Shown piece after piece: positions 1-9,626 of a stretch of 64,000 nt of DNA. The stretch is from Asanoa ishikariensis. GTDB taxonomy: Bacteria; Actinomycetota; Actinomycetes; Mycobacteriales; Micromonosporaceae. The first letter of the stretch is position 1. Each line of letters opens with the position of its first letter. The notes beneath the pieces were generated by a model. It saw nothing but the letters and a program-made list of their open reading frames with translations, was not told the origin of the DNA and searched no databases. The position numbers and the translations under genes were made by a program. The stretch is from positions 267,914 through 331,913 of the forward strand of contig NZ_FNQB01000006.1 of assembly GCF_900107455.1 (NCBI RefSeq). Reading direction: 5' to 3'.

Positions 1-440
1 CGCCGCGCCGCGACGAACCTGTGCATCCGATCCTTGCCGCCGGCGTGCGCCAACACGAGCCAAGTGTTGTCGAGGGCCGTGATGATCCGGTCATCCGCGA
101 AGGCTCCAGCCAGCGCACGGATGAACCATCCCTCATTGATCTCGTCTTCGACGATCAGCACGGCGGACCGAGCGAGGTCGTCGACGACGGCACGGAGGTC
201 ATCGACACATACCCGCCGCTGCGCGGGCACCAGCGGTGAGCGGTCCACCGAGGCCAGCATGGCCTTCTCGACGAAGTCCTTGTAGTGCGGAACATGCTCC
301 TCGGCGAACTGGTAGGCGCGGAAAGCGGCCTTCGTCTGTGGCCGCCATTCGTGCCGTCCCTTGATCACCATTGTCAGTAACTCCAGCACCGCCTGCCGGT
401 CGCCGGAGACGAAGATCTCCTCGTCGGTGTCAAGCTGCAT
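1..440 (-). CDS. TOPRIM-like protein, partial (partner of the adjacent ABC ATPase)
   Basis: About 146 N-terminal residues are visible and the gene runs off the left edge, so its C-terminus is unknown. The ATG at 440 lies inside the end of the ATPase gene (11-base overlap), implying coupled translation. Residues 94-110 read as a strand followed by an acidic cluster (VLIVEDEINEGWFIRAL). A GGKDRM segment follows at about residues 134-139. An acidic motif after a hydrophobic strand and a later Gly-Gly-Lys turn recall TOPRIM domains of OLD-like and DUF4435 nucleases that pair with ABC ATPases. The family is inferred from pattern, not from a search. A TTA leucine codon occurs near residue 21, which is rare in such high-GC DNA. 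It may equally be an uncharacterised non-nuclease partner. Confidence 0.55.
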   Translation of the reverse strand, partial: MQLDTDEEIFVSGDRQAVLELLTMVIKGRHEWRPQTKAAFRAYQFAEEHVPHYKDFVEKAMLASVDRSPLVPAQRRVCVDDLRAVVDDLARSAVLIVEDEINEGWFIRALAGAFADDRIITALDNTWLVLAHAGGKDRMHRFVAAR

Positions 441-1692
441 GCTCAGCCCGCCCGATCTGTGCCGCCACCAGCCCGCGCACCTCGTGATAGTCCTGGGAGA
501 AATATCCCTCCGGCCACGCTTCATCGAGATTGCCCAGCTCGTCGATGGTCACCCGGCGCGCCGTCGAAACCCCGTTGATCTGCTCGACGACGTAGACCGC
601 GACCGTCTCGGGTGGACACTTCCCCTCGGCGATCCGGCGGCGCAGCCGCAGCAGCAGCGTCTCGCTGTGTGTTTCGATCAGGAACTGCGTGCCGGTTTGC
701 TCGGCCGTCCGCAGGTAGAGGTCCGCGAGGTCCGCGTGAGCGGACGGGTGAAGGTGCATCTCGGGTTCTTCGATGATCTGCAGCGGGGGCGCGCCGCTCG
801 AGCCGCTCAATCGATCCAACCCGCACTGCACGATGATCGGGAGCACCTGGGCCAACCCCGTGCCGGCATCAGCGAGATTGACCAACACCTTGCTGCCTTG
901 CCGGGTCAGCACCGTCGACCACAGTGGGCCGGCCTCGACCTCCTGAAGCCGCCACTCCGGGAAGATGGACGCGAGGTCCGCATTGACGATGTCAAGCAGC
1001 GCGCCGCGACCGCGTGCCTGGTCGTCGGCGAGCACGCCGAAGGTGCCCTCACCGCGCTCGCCGACTCCGCGCGGGGCGCCGAGTGGGAGCCGGTGCTGGC
1101 GCGCCGGCTTGTCCCGGAACGGGCCGAGGTAGCGCACGGGGCCGAAGCGAAGCCCGTGATCGTAGAGAACGTCCGCCCACGATTCCTGGTCGGGTACGCC
1201 GTCGAGTTGGGGCACTAGGCCGCGGAGTGCAAGGCCGGCAACCGTGCCGTCGACCCCCGGCTGATGCACCCTGTAGACAGTCGTGTCGTCGGCCACGTCA
1301 GGGTCCCAGGACGCGGCGAGGCGCGTGGCAGGCGTCACGATCTCCAAGTCAGACACGAAGGCCGAGCGCGATTCGTCCACGTACTGGACTGTGGCTCGCA
1401 GGGAGAAGGGCGACGTGCCATCGACCTCGATGCCGATCTCGATGCTTCCGTGCACCGTCTGGTCGAAGATCAGGTCACGGAAGCTGTCGACAGCGTCCGG
1501 GCCGAGACGCTCGAGGTCGAACGGCGCAGTCGAGTCCGTGTCGAAACCGGTTGAGATCACCACCGGGAGCCGCGTGAGCACGCTCTTGCCCGAGTTGTTC
1601 TTCCCGAGCACCACCGTGACGGGCGCGAACTCGATCTCTTGTGGATCGCGGAAGCAGCGGTAGTTGGCGAAGGTCAGCTTCCGTAACGGCAT
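430..1692 (-). CDS. AAA/ABC-type ATPase with DUF3696-like C-terminus
   Basis: A 420-residue ABC-type ATPase of the OLD/SMC-like group. Walker A is GKNNSGKS at residues 30-37, preceded by the typical N-terminal strand pair (LTFANYRCF). The signature-like region is LADAGTGLAQVLP (273-285). Walker B is LQIIEEPEMHLHP (304-316) with tandem glutamates, and FLIETHSETLLLRL (337-350) carries the switch histidine. The segment around 383-405 (IDELGNLDEAWPEGYF) matches what I know of the DUF3696 tail. Such ATPases act as sensors in antiphage systems such as PARIS, Gabija and Septu. It follows the PglW-like gene by 62 bases and overlaps the TOPRIM-like gene by 11 bases. No strong ribosome site precedes the ATG. 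The assignment as a defence ATPase is inference; a DNA repair role is the alternative. Confidence 0.8.
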   Translation of the reverse strand: MPLRKLTFANYRCFRDPQEIEFAPVTVVLGKNNSGKSVLTRLPVVISTGFDTDSTAPFDLERLGPDAVDSFRDLIFDQTVHGSIEIGIEVDGTSPFSLRATVQYVDESRSAFVSDLEIVTPATRLAASWDPDVADDTTVYRVHQPGVDGTVAGLALRGLVPQLDGVPDQESWADVLYDHGLRFGPVRYLGPFRDKPARQHRLPLGAPRGVGERGEGTFGVLADDQARGRGALLDIVNADLASIFPEWRLQEVEAGPLWSTVLTRQGSKVLVNLADAGTGLAQVLPIIVQCGLDRLSGSSGAPPLQIIEEPEMHLHPSAHADLADLYLRTAEQTGTQFLIETHSETLLLRLRRRIAEGKCPPETVAVYVVEQINGVSTARRVTIDELGNLDEAWPEGYFSQDYHEVRGLVAAQIGRAEHAA

Positions 1693-1754
1693 TGGCCAAG
1701 TCCATCACAGTGGTGACGCTCCGGTCAGCCCCTAAAACCGTCTGTGGACAAAGC

Positions 1755-4700
1755 TCAGCCGGACACTGCGGCCTTCCGGCTCAACCAGGCCTCCGCCAGC
1801 CAGACCGCCTGACTCGACGGCGAGGTCAGCGGCAACTGCACGTCATCGAGCATGGCCGGCTCAGGCCGCCTCGCCGGCACGAGCAGGAGCCGTGCCGCCG
1901 GGCGCTGCCGGGTCGGATCCGCCAGCTCCTGGATGATCCGCAGCTCGCCGTAGCGGGCCAGCGGCGCCGCCTCCGTCAGCAGCACCGGCCCCGGTGCCGC
2001 TGCCATCGCCGCGTCGACCGCCGGCCCGACATGCTGGTGGACCAGATCGACCAGGGTCCGGAAGTCGACGTCGGTCGGCACACCGGTGTCGGCGGCCAGC
2101 ATCGCCTCCCAGGGGAATCCGAGCACCCGCAGCCGTTCGAGCATGATGTCCGTGACGTCGACCTCGGTGACGCCGAGCCGGGCCAGCAGTTCGGCCCGGG
2201 CCACCCGCAACCGCCGGAACGGTGCCAGCACGACGATGAACCCCCGCCGTGCGATCACGCCGGCCAGCTTGGCCTGGATCTCGTCGGCCGCATCCCGGCC
2301 GAGAAGCGGTGCGTGGCTGCTGGGCAACATGGTGCCCGTCGGCGCGGCGGGCAGGTCGCGGGACACATAGGCCCGATGTGGTTCGTGCCAGATCAGTGGC
2401 ACGTCGGCTGCGTCGATCAACTTGGTCAAGGCCGGCCGCAGAGGCAGCTCCTCGGCGAGCGGGAAGCGCGCGCGTACCCGGTCGCGAACCTGGTCGACCG
2501 TGAGCGTCTGACCGACCAGGCTGCCGCTGGTCAGGCGCAACGCGCGCACCGCGGCCATGCCGATGGGGTAGAGCTGGCCCAGGGCGTTGACGTCCACCTT
2601 GCCGCCACTCCCGGCCGCCGCGAGTTGCAGGAGGCGCCGCTCCTCCAACGCGGGCACACCCGCAGGCGGTGTCACGCGGCGCAGCTCTTCGACCGCTCGC
2701 TGCCGCAGCGGCAGCGGATCCGCGCCGGCGAGATCACGCGCTCGTGTGCCGAGCCGCACCACGTATCCGAGGAGGTCAGCGGCGGTCGTCGCGGCAGCCG
2801 GATCTGTGGGTTCACGACCGACCAGGACCGTGTCGCAGCCACGCAGCCTCTGGATGGCGACCCGGGCGTCGCCCCCGGTCGACAGTTCCGCCTCGACCGC
2901 GGCGCGAACGACCCCAAGTGCCTGTGCGAGCCGTTTGGGATCAGCGGTGTACGAGCCCCGGGTGCTGATCAGCGCCTCAGCGATCTCGTCCGCCGCCATC
3001 ACCCGACCCCGGGCGTCGAGCAGCGCCACGATCTCGTCTCGCACCGCGTCCAGTGCGGCGTTGGCAAGCCACATCCGGACCTGTCCACGCAGGACCACGG
3101 AAATCTGCGGTTGCGTGCTGCCGGTCGCCTCCGCGGCCTCTTTCTGCGTCGGCCACCGTCGGAACGACCCGTCGGGGCCCGGCCGCTGGCCGAGCAGGAT
3201 GGCGACCGTGTCGAGATGCTTCGACCTGCGCGACGGCAGCAGGGTGGCCGAGACCGCTTCGATGCCGCGCGCGACTGTTTCGGGATCGCGCGGTGGGCCG
3301 CTGTCGTCCCTGACCGCCGCGAGTCGACGTTTGACAGCGCGGGCGTAGGCGAGGATCTCCTTACGCGTGGCGTCGGGCACGCCTTGCGCTCTGGTCAGGC
3401 GGGACGGCGGCGTGTCGAGTAGGTCGCCGATCGTATGGACGCCGAGACGCTCCAGGGCCGAGCGCGCCCGGGCGGTCAGGTCGGCCTCGAGGGCGTCGTC
3501 GCGCCCCGGAACCCCCACCTGGTCGGGCACCGACTCCGGGCTCGTCGCCTTCGGCACCTGCTGGAAGATTGCCCGCCACGCGTCGGTCATGTCGTCGACC
3601 GTGTCGAACCGGGCCACCGAGTCGCGTGCCAGCGCCTTGCGGAAGAAGCCGGCCAGCCGCTCGCCGACCTCGGCGTCGAAGGCGGCGGGGTTGATATTGA
3701 CCTCGTCGCTCACCGCCGCCGGGTTGGCGTCATCGCCCCACTTCGGCAACGTCCCGGTGGCCATCTCGTAGAGGACCACGGCAGCAGCGAAGCGTTCGGC
3801 AGCGGCATCGAACCGCAGTCGACGAGGAGGGCCGAGGAACGGGTCGACGTATCCGGCCGTGCCGGCCTGGAGCTGGTCGACTGGGGTCGCCGCAAGCGAG
3901 AAGTCGAAGACGCACAGATGCGGTTGCTTGTCCTTGCGTCGCGGGCGGATCGCCAGGTTCGCCGGCTTGATGTCGCGGTGCCACACCCCCTGAGCGTCGA
4001 GGTAGTTGACGATGTCGAGCAGATCGCGCCCGTAACGTTCGAGGGAATCGAGCGGCAGGCGTCCGCCGCGCAACTCTTCGGCCAGGGTGCGGCTGCCGGC
4101 GCTGTCCAGCAACAGCGCTGTGCGCTGACCGACGACGACCGGTCCCTCCACCAGAGAGGCGACAAGGGGGTGCTTCAGCCCGCCAAGGGTGCGCGCTTCC
4201 GCGGCGAACCGTTCCGCGAACTGCTCGTCCCGGGCGACCTTCAGCACGAGCGGCTCAGTGCCCTCGTCACGGGTCACCGAAAGCGCCACCGCCGTCGACC
4301 CTGTGCCCAGCCGTTCGACAACGACGAGACCGCCGTCGAGACGGTCGCCGCGATGGGCCGTCAGCGGGTCGACCACTCCCTCCGGCTCGACCTCGGCGGC
4401 GGTCAGCTCGTCCCAGACCCGGCCGACGCGTTCCCGAAACTCCGGCAACCCGCCCTTGAGTCGATGCAGCGGGTCGCCCCGGGTCGCGTCGTAGACCAGC
4501 TCCACCAGGTTGTACGGCATGCCGTCAGCGACCGCGTCGAGGTGCAGCCCACTGTCGCGTACCGCGGTGGCCAGTTCCTCCGGCGTACCCGCCGGATCGG
4601 CTCCGCTGAAGATGCGGTACGTGAGCGCGCCCAGCGCGAAAAGGTCGAGATCCTGGCCGAACGGCCGCGTCGCGGTGGTCGCTTCGGGAGCCTGGTAGCG

Positions 4701-5885
4701 GCGAATCTCGTCATCGAAGAACAGTTCAAGGCTCGCGGGGTCGGTCGAGGGCCCGCCGGTTGTCAACCTCGTGGCGCCGGGCAACAGTCCACCGGTCTGC
4801 CAGTCGGTGATCACGAGCGACGGTTTCGGCCCGTCCGGGTCACGGACGTAGACGGCATGCGGCGATAACGCGCGGTGTGCCAGGTGCCGAGAATGCGCGT
4901 ACGCCATGATCTCGACGAGCTCCTGCACGACCAGCAGCCGCTGCGCGACAGTCAACCGGTCGCCACGCGCGGCCAGCCACTGGTCGAGCCGCACCCAGCC
5001 CGGCTCGTGATGGAAGACGACGGCCGGCCCCCAACCGTGGTCCACCAGGTCGTGGGCCTGTGCGATGCCGGTGTGCTGGATGCTCTGCAGCAACCGGAAC
5101 TCGCGCTCGGCCGCCTTGCGGATGGCTGGGACGTCCTCTTCATCCGCGCGGCTGGTCAGATAGAACCTGACGCGACGGACGATGTCGCTGTTCATGGTGT
5201 GGCCGGCGAGGAAGTCCTGCCAGCCCAGCCCTTCGGCGAACGGGCGCGGGTGCAGCAGGAGCTGACCCACTTTCCGGTCGGCGACCGACGGTCGCAGACG
5301 GGTGCCGCGCACCAGCTCGACGATCTCGCGACCCCGCGACTCGTCAACGCGCTGTGCGGCGGATCGGGGCTGCGCCAGCAACAGCTCCTTCAGACTGGGC
5401 AGCCCGGATTCGGTGTCATCTCGGCCATATACGTGCTGCGCACCGACCGGATCGAGGGAGGCGCGCATGTCGCGGGCATGAAGAAAGACGGCGGCGCCGA
5501 CGAACGGGGCCTCCGCCCGGCGCCCGTCGCGTCGGGCATAGCCGCGGATCAGGCTGGCGAGTCGCTTGGCCTTGCGGTTGGTCAGCACATACGGGTTGTC
5601 TTCCGGGGTCAGTCGGCCACCCGGGACCCGCCGTACCCATTGAAAGCCGTCCCCGCGGATCTCGCCCTGCCAGTGCTTGAGCTCGACGATCCACAACCCG
5701 TTCGGGGTAAGGACCAGCGCGTCCACCTCGTTGATCGAGCCGTCGGTGGCGACGAACTCGACGTTGGCCCAGACGTGGAACGGGTCTGTGTCGGGCAGAT
5801 AACTCGCCAGGTCGCGTAGACCGTCCCGCTCCCACGTGAAGGAGCTGGGGTTGATCTGCTCCCACCTCGGCGAGTCCTCACGCAT
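1755..5885 (-). CDS. pglW: PglW-like NERD-domain protein with pseudokinase and active Ser/Thr kinase domains
   Basis: 1376 residues. An N-terminal NERD (nuclease-related) domain spans about residues 35-175, with D55, E68 and K70 in the expected E/D...ExK pattern. A first kinase-like domain (about 240-495) is degenerate: HRAL at 337-340 lacks the catalytic Asp and DWQ (361) replaces DFG. The second (about 513-770) looks active: glycine loop LGTGSTA (526-532), K549, E563, HRDIKPAN (636-643), DFS at 661. The C-terminal 500 residues contain a helix-hairpin-like stretch (about 830-870) and a sigma-like HTH (about 920-950). This is the layout of PglW, the kinase of BREX type 2/Pgl phage-growth-limitation systems. 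The ATG is supported by GGAGGG 7 bases upstream. No pglX, pglY or pglZ is in the window, so a stand-alone or hybrid role is possible. Confidence 0.78.
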   Translation of the reverse strand: MREDSPRWEQINPSSFTWERDGLRDLASYLPDTDPFHVWANVEFVATDGSINEVDALVLTPNGLWIVELKHWQGEIRGDGFQWVRRVPGGRLTPEDNPYVLTNRKAKRLASLIRGYARRDGRRAEAPFVGAAVFLHARDMRASLDPVGAQHVYGRDDTESGLPSLKELLLAQPRSAAQRVDESRGREIVELVRGTRLRPSVADRKVGQLLLHPRPFAEGLGWQDFLAGHTMNSDIVRRVRFYLTSRADEEDVPAIRKAAEREFRLLQSIQHTGIAQAHDLVDHGWGPAVVFHHEPGWVRLDQWLAARGDRLTVAQRLLVVQELVEIMAYAHSRHLAHRALSPHAVYVRDPDGPKPSLVITDWQTGGLLPGATRLTTGGPSTDPASLELFFDDEIRRYQAPEATTATRPFGQDLDLFALGALTYRIFSGADPAGTPEELATAVRDSGLHLDAVADGMPYNLVELVYDATRGDPLHRLKGGLPEFRERVGRVWDELTAAEVEPEGVVDPLTAHRGDRLDGGLVVVERLGTGSTAVALSVTRDEGTEPLVLKVARDEQFAERFAAEARTLGGLKHPLVASLVEGPVVVGQRTALLLDSAGSRTLAEELRGGRLPLDSLERYGRDLLDIVNYLDAQGVWHRDIKPANLAIRPRRKDKQPHLCVFDFSLAATPVDQLQAGTAGYVDPFLGPPRRLRFDAAAERFAAAVVLYEMATGTLPKWGDDANPAAVSDEVNINPAAFDAEVGERLAGFFRKALARDSVARFDTVDDMTDAWRAIFQQVPKATSPESVPDQVGVPGRDDALEADLTARARSALERLGVHTIGDLLDTPPSRLTRAQGVPDATRKEILAYARAVKRRLAAVRDDSGPPRDPETVARGIEAVSATLLPSRRSKHLDTVAILLGQRPGPDGSFRRWPTQKEAAEATGSTQPQISVVLRGQVRMWLANAALDAVRDEIVALLDARGRVMAADEIAEALISTRGSYTADPKRLAQALGVVRAAVEAELSTGGDARVAIQRLRGCDTVLVGREPTDPAAATTAADLLGYVVRLGTRARDLAGADPLPLRQRAVEELRRVTPPAGVPALEERRLLQLAAAGSGGKVDVNALGQLYPIGMAAVRALRLTSGSLVGQTLTVDQVRDRVRARFPLAEELPLRPALTKLIDAADVPLIWHEPHRAYVSRDLPAAPTGTMLPSSHAPLLGRDAADEIQAKLAGVIARRGFIVVLAPFRRLRVARAELLARLGVTEVDVTDIMLERLRVLGFPWEAMLAADTGVPTDVDFRTLVDLVHQHVGPAVDAAMAAAPGPVLLTEAAPLARYGELRIIQELADPTRQRPAARLLLVPARRPEPAMLDDVQLPLTSPSSQAVWLAEAWLSRKAAVSG

Positions 5886-5949
5886 CTGCCGACCCTCCGA
5901 CCGTTCGCCGTTCCATCATGGGCACCCTACCGACGCGGCCTAAGCGGGC

Positions 5950-6477
5950 CTAGGCGATCGGCACCCGGCGCCAGAAGCCGATCGGCCACGTCACCTCGGG
6001 GCGGCTGGACAGGCCGTTCTCGTCCATCGCGTTGTAGACGGCCAACCGGGCGCCCTCGAAGCGGAGCTCGATCGCGTCGAGGAGCCGGGGGCGCCACTGG
6101 GACGGCAGGATCCGTTCGATCACGTTGACCTCGCGCAGCAGGCGGCCGGTGACCGCGGCCAGTGCGGGGTGGGCGGCGGCGCGCCAGTCGAGGCGCAGGC
6201 CGGGCCAGTCGAGCGGTGCTGACATGTCGACCTGGTCCCAGGTGATGCCGCACTCGTCGAACTTGCGGTGGGTGATCTCGACGTTGGTGTCGCCGAAGCC
6301 GAGGATCACCGGGCCTTCGCCGAACCGGGACTGTCGGTCACTGTCCCACAGCACCCAGGCACCGGCCAGCGGACGGCCGATCAGCCTGGTGAACCGGGCC
6401 CGGTGGACGGCGGCGAGGGTGCGGGCGGTGTGATGCCACTGCGGCTCGTACCCCTCGATGGCCAATGCCACAGACAT
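5950..6477 (-). CDS. conserved hypothetical protein
   Basis: 175 residues, no signal peptide, no membrane segment and no motif that I recognise. The protein is rich in Trp and Arg (GYEPQWHH near the start, GFWRRVP at the end) and looks like a compact cytoplasmic fold. The start is set at the ATG at 6477 because the longer frame runs into the aldolase gene. A TACGAT -10-like box lies 6 bases before this ATG, fitting a leaderless transcript. It lies between the aldolase terminator and the PglW-like gene, 64 bases upstream of the latter on the same strand, so read-through into the kinase gene is possible. Function unknown. Confidence 0.75.
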   Translation of the reverse strand: MSVALAIEGYEPQWHHTARTLAAVHRARFTRLIGRPLAGAWVLWDSDRQSRFGEGPVILGFGDTNVEITHRKFDECGITWDQVDMSAPLDWPGLRLDWRAAAHPALAAVTGRLLREVNVIERILPSQWRPRLLDAIELRFEGARLAVYNAMDENGLSSRPEVTWPIGFWRRVPIA

Positions 6478-6518
6478 CGGTCGATCGTACAGAAATCGGT
6501 CACTTGACCGCAAAACGA

Positions 6519-6545
6519 AGCCCGGCCCCAACGAGGGACCGGGCT
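6519..6545 (-). terminator. hairpin terminator after fba
   Basis: Inverted repeat AGCCCGG...CCGGGCT with a short loop, starting 10 bases beyond the stop of the aldolase gene on the minus strand. A weakly A/T-containing stretch follows on that strand. The position directly after the stop supports a factor-independent terminator. Confidence 0.65.
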
Positions 6546-6554
6546 CCGAAAGAG

Positions 6555-7580
<1,026 letters not shown>

Positions 7581-7743
7581 GTCTGCCGCTCCTTGTCTAA
7601 TCCGGTCACGGATGCCGGACCGCGCTGTCCTCCATTGGGATTATCCCGCAACAGCAGAACGCCCTGACAGGCAGGTCAGGCGTACGACCAGCGGTGTGAT
7701 CCACAGGACGGGCGTACGGTGAAAGGGAAGGGAGGCGGCCCTG

Positions 7744-7935
7744 ATGACCCAGGACACGAACCCGCCAGGCGAGCGCGACCCGGAGGCCCCCGAGGCGGAT
7801 GCCAGGGAGCAGGCCACCCCGGCGCGGCCCGACGACCCGCGCGACGACCGGGTCCGGACCGGACCCGAGGTCCCCGAGGCCGACGCCGTCGAGCAGGCCC
7901 AGGCGGTCGGCACCGACGACGACTACCGCCGCTAG
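7744..7935 (+). CDS. small acidic hypothetical protein
   Basis: 63 residues, very rich in Asp, Glu, Pro and Ala, with no hydrophobic core, so probably disordered. A short duplicated motif is visible: APEADAREQA and VPEADAVEQA. GGGAGG lies about 7 bases before the ATG, which supports translation. The gene is divergent from fbaA and its last codon overlaps the end of the LCP gene on the other strand. I recognise no function. Confidence 0.6.
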   Translation: MTQDTNPPGERDPEAPEADAREQATPARPDDPRDDRVRTGPEVPEADAVEQAQAVGTDDDYRR

Positions 7936-8972
7936 CGCACGGCCTGCGGGTTCGCTTGAACCCAGCCGGTCAGGCGGTCTTGCTTGATCGCGTCGAAGAC
8001 CGGCGTGCTGAGCGCGGGGTCGAGCCGCTCGTACTCGACGCGGTCGATCGTCACGCCCCGGAAGTTCGAGCCGATGTCGATCGAGCTGACCGTGTCGATC
8101 CCGGTGGCGACCCGCAGCAACTGCGGTGTGGTGATGCCCACGCCGGCCACGGAGATGCCCTCCGCCGCGGCGTGCACCACCCGGGCCAGCCGCACCGGGT
8201 CACGAACCTCACTGCTGATCAGCCCGCGTACGAACGCCCGGCCGTTGGCGTCGCGGTCGTAGACGCCGTGCGGCAACCTACGTTGGCGGAGCAGATCGAG
8301 CATGCTGCGACCGTCGAGCCGTTGGCAGCCGGCCGGGTAGACCCGGTCGCCGCGTCGCGACGTCACCGGCCGCTCGACGCAGATCTCGACGCCGCCCAGG
8401 GCGTCGGTCACCGCGCGCAGCCCCGAATAGCGCACGGTCACCGTCGCGTCGACGGGCAGCCCGGTGGTCGACGTGATCGTGTCGGCGGTCAGCGCGGCTC
8501 CCGCCGCGAGATCCGGCTCCTGGCCGCGGCGCTGGCTGCCGAAGTAGAAGGCCTCGCCGAGCCGCGCGCGACCCTTGTCCGGGATCTCCACCAGCAGGTC
8601 ACGCGGCAGCGAGACCAGGTAGGCGGTGCGGCCACCGGCCGGGACGTGCACCAGCAGCACGGTGTCGGCCCGATAGCTGCGGCCGCCGTCGTCGTCGACA
8701 CCGAGCACGGCCACCGTGAGCGGCCGGTCCACCGCGGCCACGCTGCCGGGCAGGAACGGCTCACCGAGGATCGGCGGTTCGACGGTGTCCCGCAGCACGA
8801 ACGGCGCGGACAGGGCGGCGGTGACCGCCAGCGCGGCGCCGGCCAGCCGCCGGCCGAACCGGTGCCGACGGCGGCGCACGACGGCACGATCGATGGCCTC
8901 GCGCAGCGGCGCCGACGGCGGCGCGAGTTTCTCGTGCCGCTCGAACGAATCGCGCAGTTGCTCTTCGATCAT
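7932..8972 (-). CDS. LytR-CpsA-Psr (LCP) family protein with anti-sigma-like N-terminus
   Basis: 346 residues. A cytoplasmic N-terminus of about 40 residues with an Arg cluster (VVRRRRHRFGRR) is followed by one membrane segment (about 43-61) and an extracellular LCP domain. LCP motifs visible: YRADTVLLVHV (about 100-110) with the metal-binding Asp, SLPRD (121-125), VRYSGLRAVTDALGGVEICV, and the Arg-rich LRQRR...DRDANGR segment. LCP enzymes transfer lipid-linked polymers to peptidoglycan. The start ATG at 8972 overlaps the stop of the sigma factor gene (ATGA), exactly the position usually held by an anti-sigma factor. The N-terminal layout (MIEEQLRDSFERHE..., then membrane span) also resembles membrane anti-sigma proteins of SigE-family loci. 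A dual role is inference. Confidence 0.85.
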   Translation of the reverse strand: MIEEQLRDSFERHEKLAPPSAPLREAIDRAVVRRRRHRFGRRLAGAALAVTAALSAPFVLRDTVEPPILGEPFLPGSVAAVDRPLTVAVLGVDDDGGRSYRADTVLLVHVPAGGRTAYLVSLPRDLLVEIPDKGRARLGEAFYFGSQRRGQEPDLAAGAALTADTITSTTGLPVDATVTVRYSGLRAVTDALGGVEICVERPVTSRRGDRVYPAGCQRLDGRSMLDLLRQRRLPHGVYDRDANGRAFVRGLISSEVRDPVRLARVVHAAAEGISVAGVGITTPQLLRVATGIDTVSSIDIGSNFRGVTIDRVEYERLDPALSTPVFDAIKQDRLTGWVQANPQAVR

Positions 8973-9466
8973 GGACAGGTCTCCACCATTTCGGCCCGCA
9001 GCGTCGCGAGGGCCCGCGATATCGACGATCGCACCGTGCCGACAGCGCAGCCGAGCACCTCGGCGATTTCGGCGTCGGGCAGGTCTTCGTAGTAACGCAG
9101 CACCAGGGCCGCGCGTTGCGCCTTCGGCAAGCGGGCGAGCCAGGACCAGATCTGGTCGCGGTCCGCGCTGAGCTGAGCATGGTCGACGGGTACGACCCTC
9201 GCCGACTCGTCGGGTTCGGCCCGCAGCAGCACCCGGCGCAGCCAGGAGCCGCGCCGCCAGTCCAGGTACTGGTTGGTGATCATGCGACGGACATAGCGGT
9301 CGGGCACGTCCGCCCGCACGACCTTCTTCCAGTTGAGCTGGACCCGCACCATCGTCTCCTGCACCAGATCCTGTGCGAGGTGCGGATCGCCACAAAGCAT
9401 CACGGCGTACCGGAGCATGGCGCCGAGTTTGGCGTCGGCGAACTCCTCGTACGTCTGCGGCGTCAC
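8969..9466 (-). CDS. SigE-family ECF RNA polymerase sigma factor
   Basis: 165 residues, typical for the actinobacterial SigE (M-family) ECF group. Region 2 is seen in the MLRYAVMLCGDPHLAQDLVQET stretch (cited as a range near residues 17-38), and region 4 as DAEIAEVLGCAVGTVRSSIS near residues 132-151. The GTG at 9466 is chosen over longer frames because CGGAGGT lies 6-7 bases upstream and because the extra N-terminus would be low-complexity Arg/Pro sequence. The gene overlaps the LCP gene by four bases and is divergent from the LPITG surface-protein gene, which suggests a role in envelope stress or surface assembly. Confidence 0.92.
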   Translation of the reverse strand: MTPQTYEEFADAKLGAMLRYAVMLCGDPHLAQDLVQETMVRVQLNWKKVVRADVPDRYVRRMITNQYLDWRRGSWLRRVLLRAEPDESARVVPVDHAQLSADRDQIWSWLARLPKAQRAALVLRYYEDLPDAEIAEVLGCAVGTVRSSISRALATLRAEMVETCP

Positions 9467-9626
9467 GGGTACCTCCGGGGTGGCTCTGCCAGAACGACGC
9501 GCGCGGACACCGAAAGCGCTGCGAAGATCACCGATATTCAGCCGTTCGGCCAGACTACCGACAGTCCTATCGCGATCGTGATCTCCCTTCACTAGAGTCC
9601 GCGTCGATCCCCGGGGAGGGTGCCGG

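Noticed and set aside
361..5819. Long plus-strand frames (e.g. 361-1218, 1641-3422, 3435-4868, 4875-5819)
   Set aside because: They are reverse-frame shadows of the ATPase and PglW-like genes; their proteins are Arg/Gly/Pro strings without domains.
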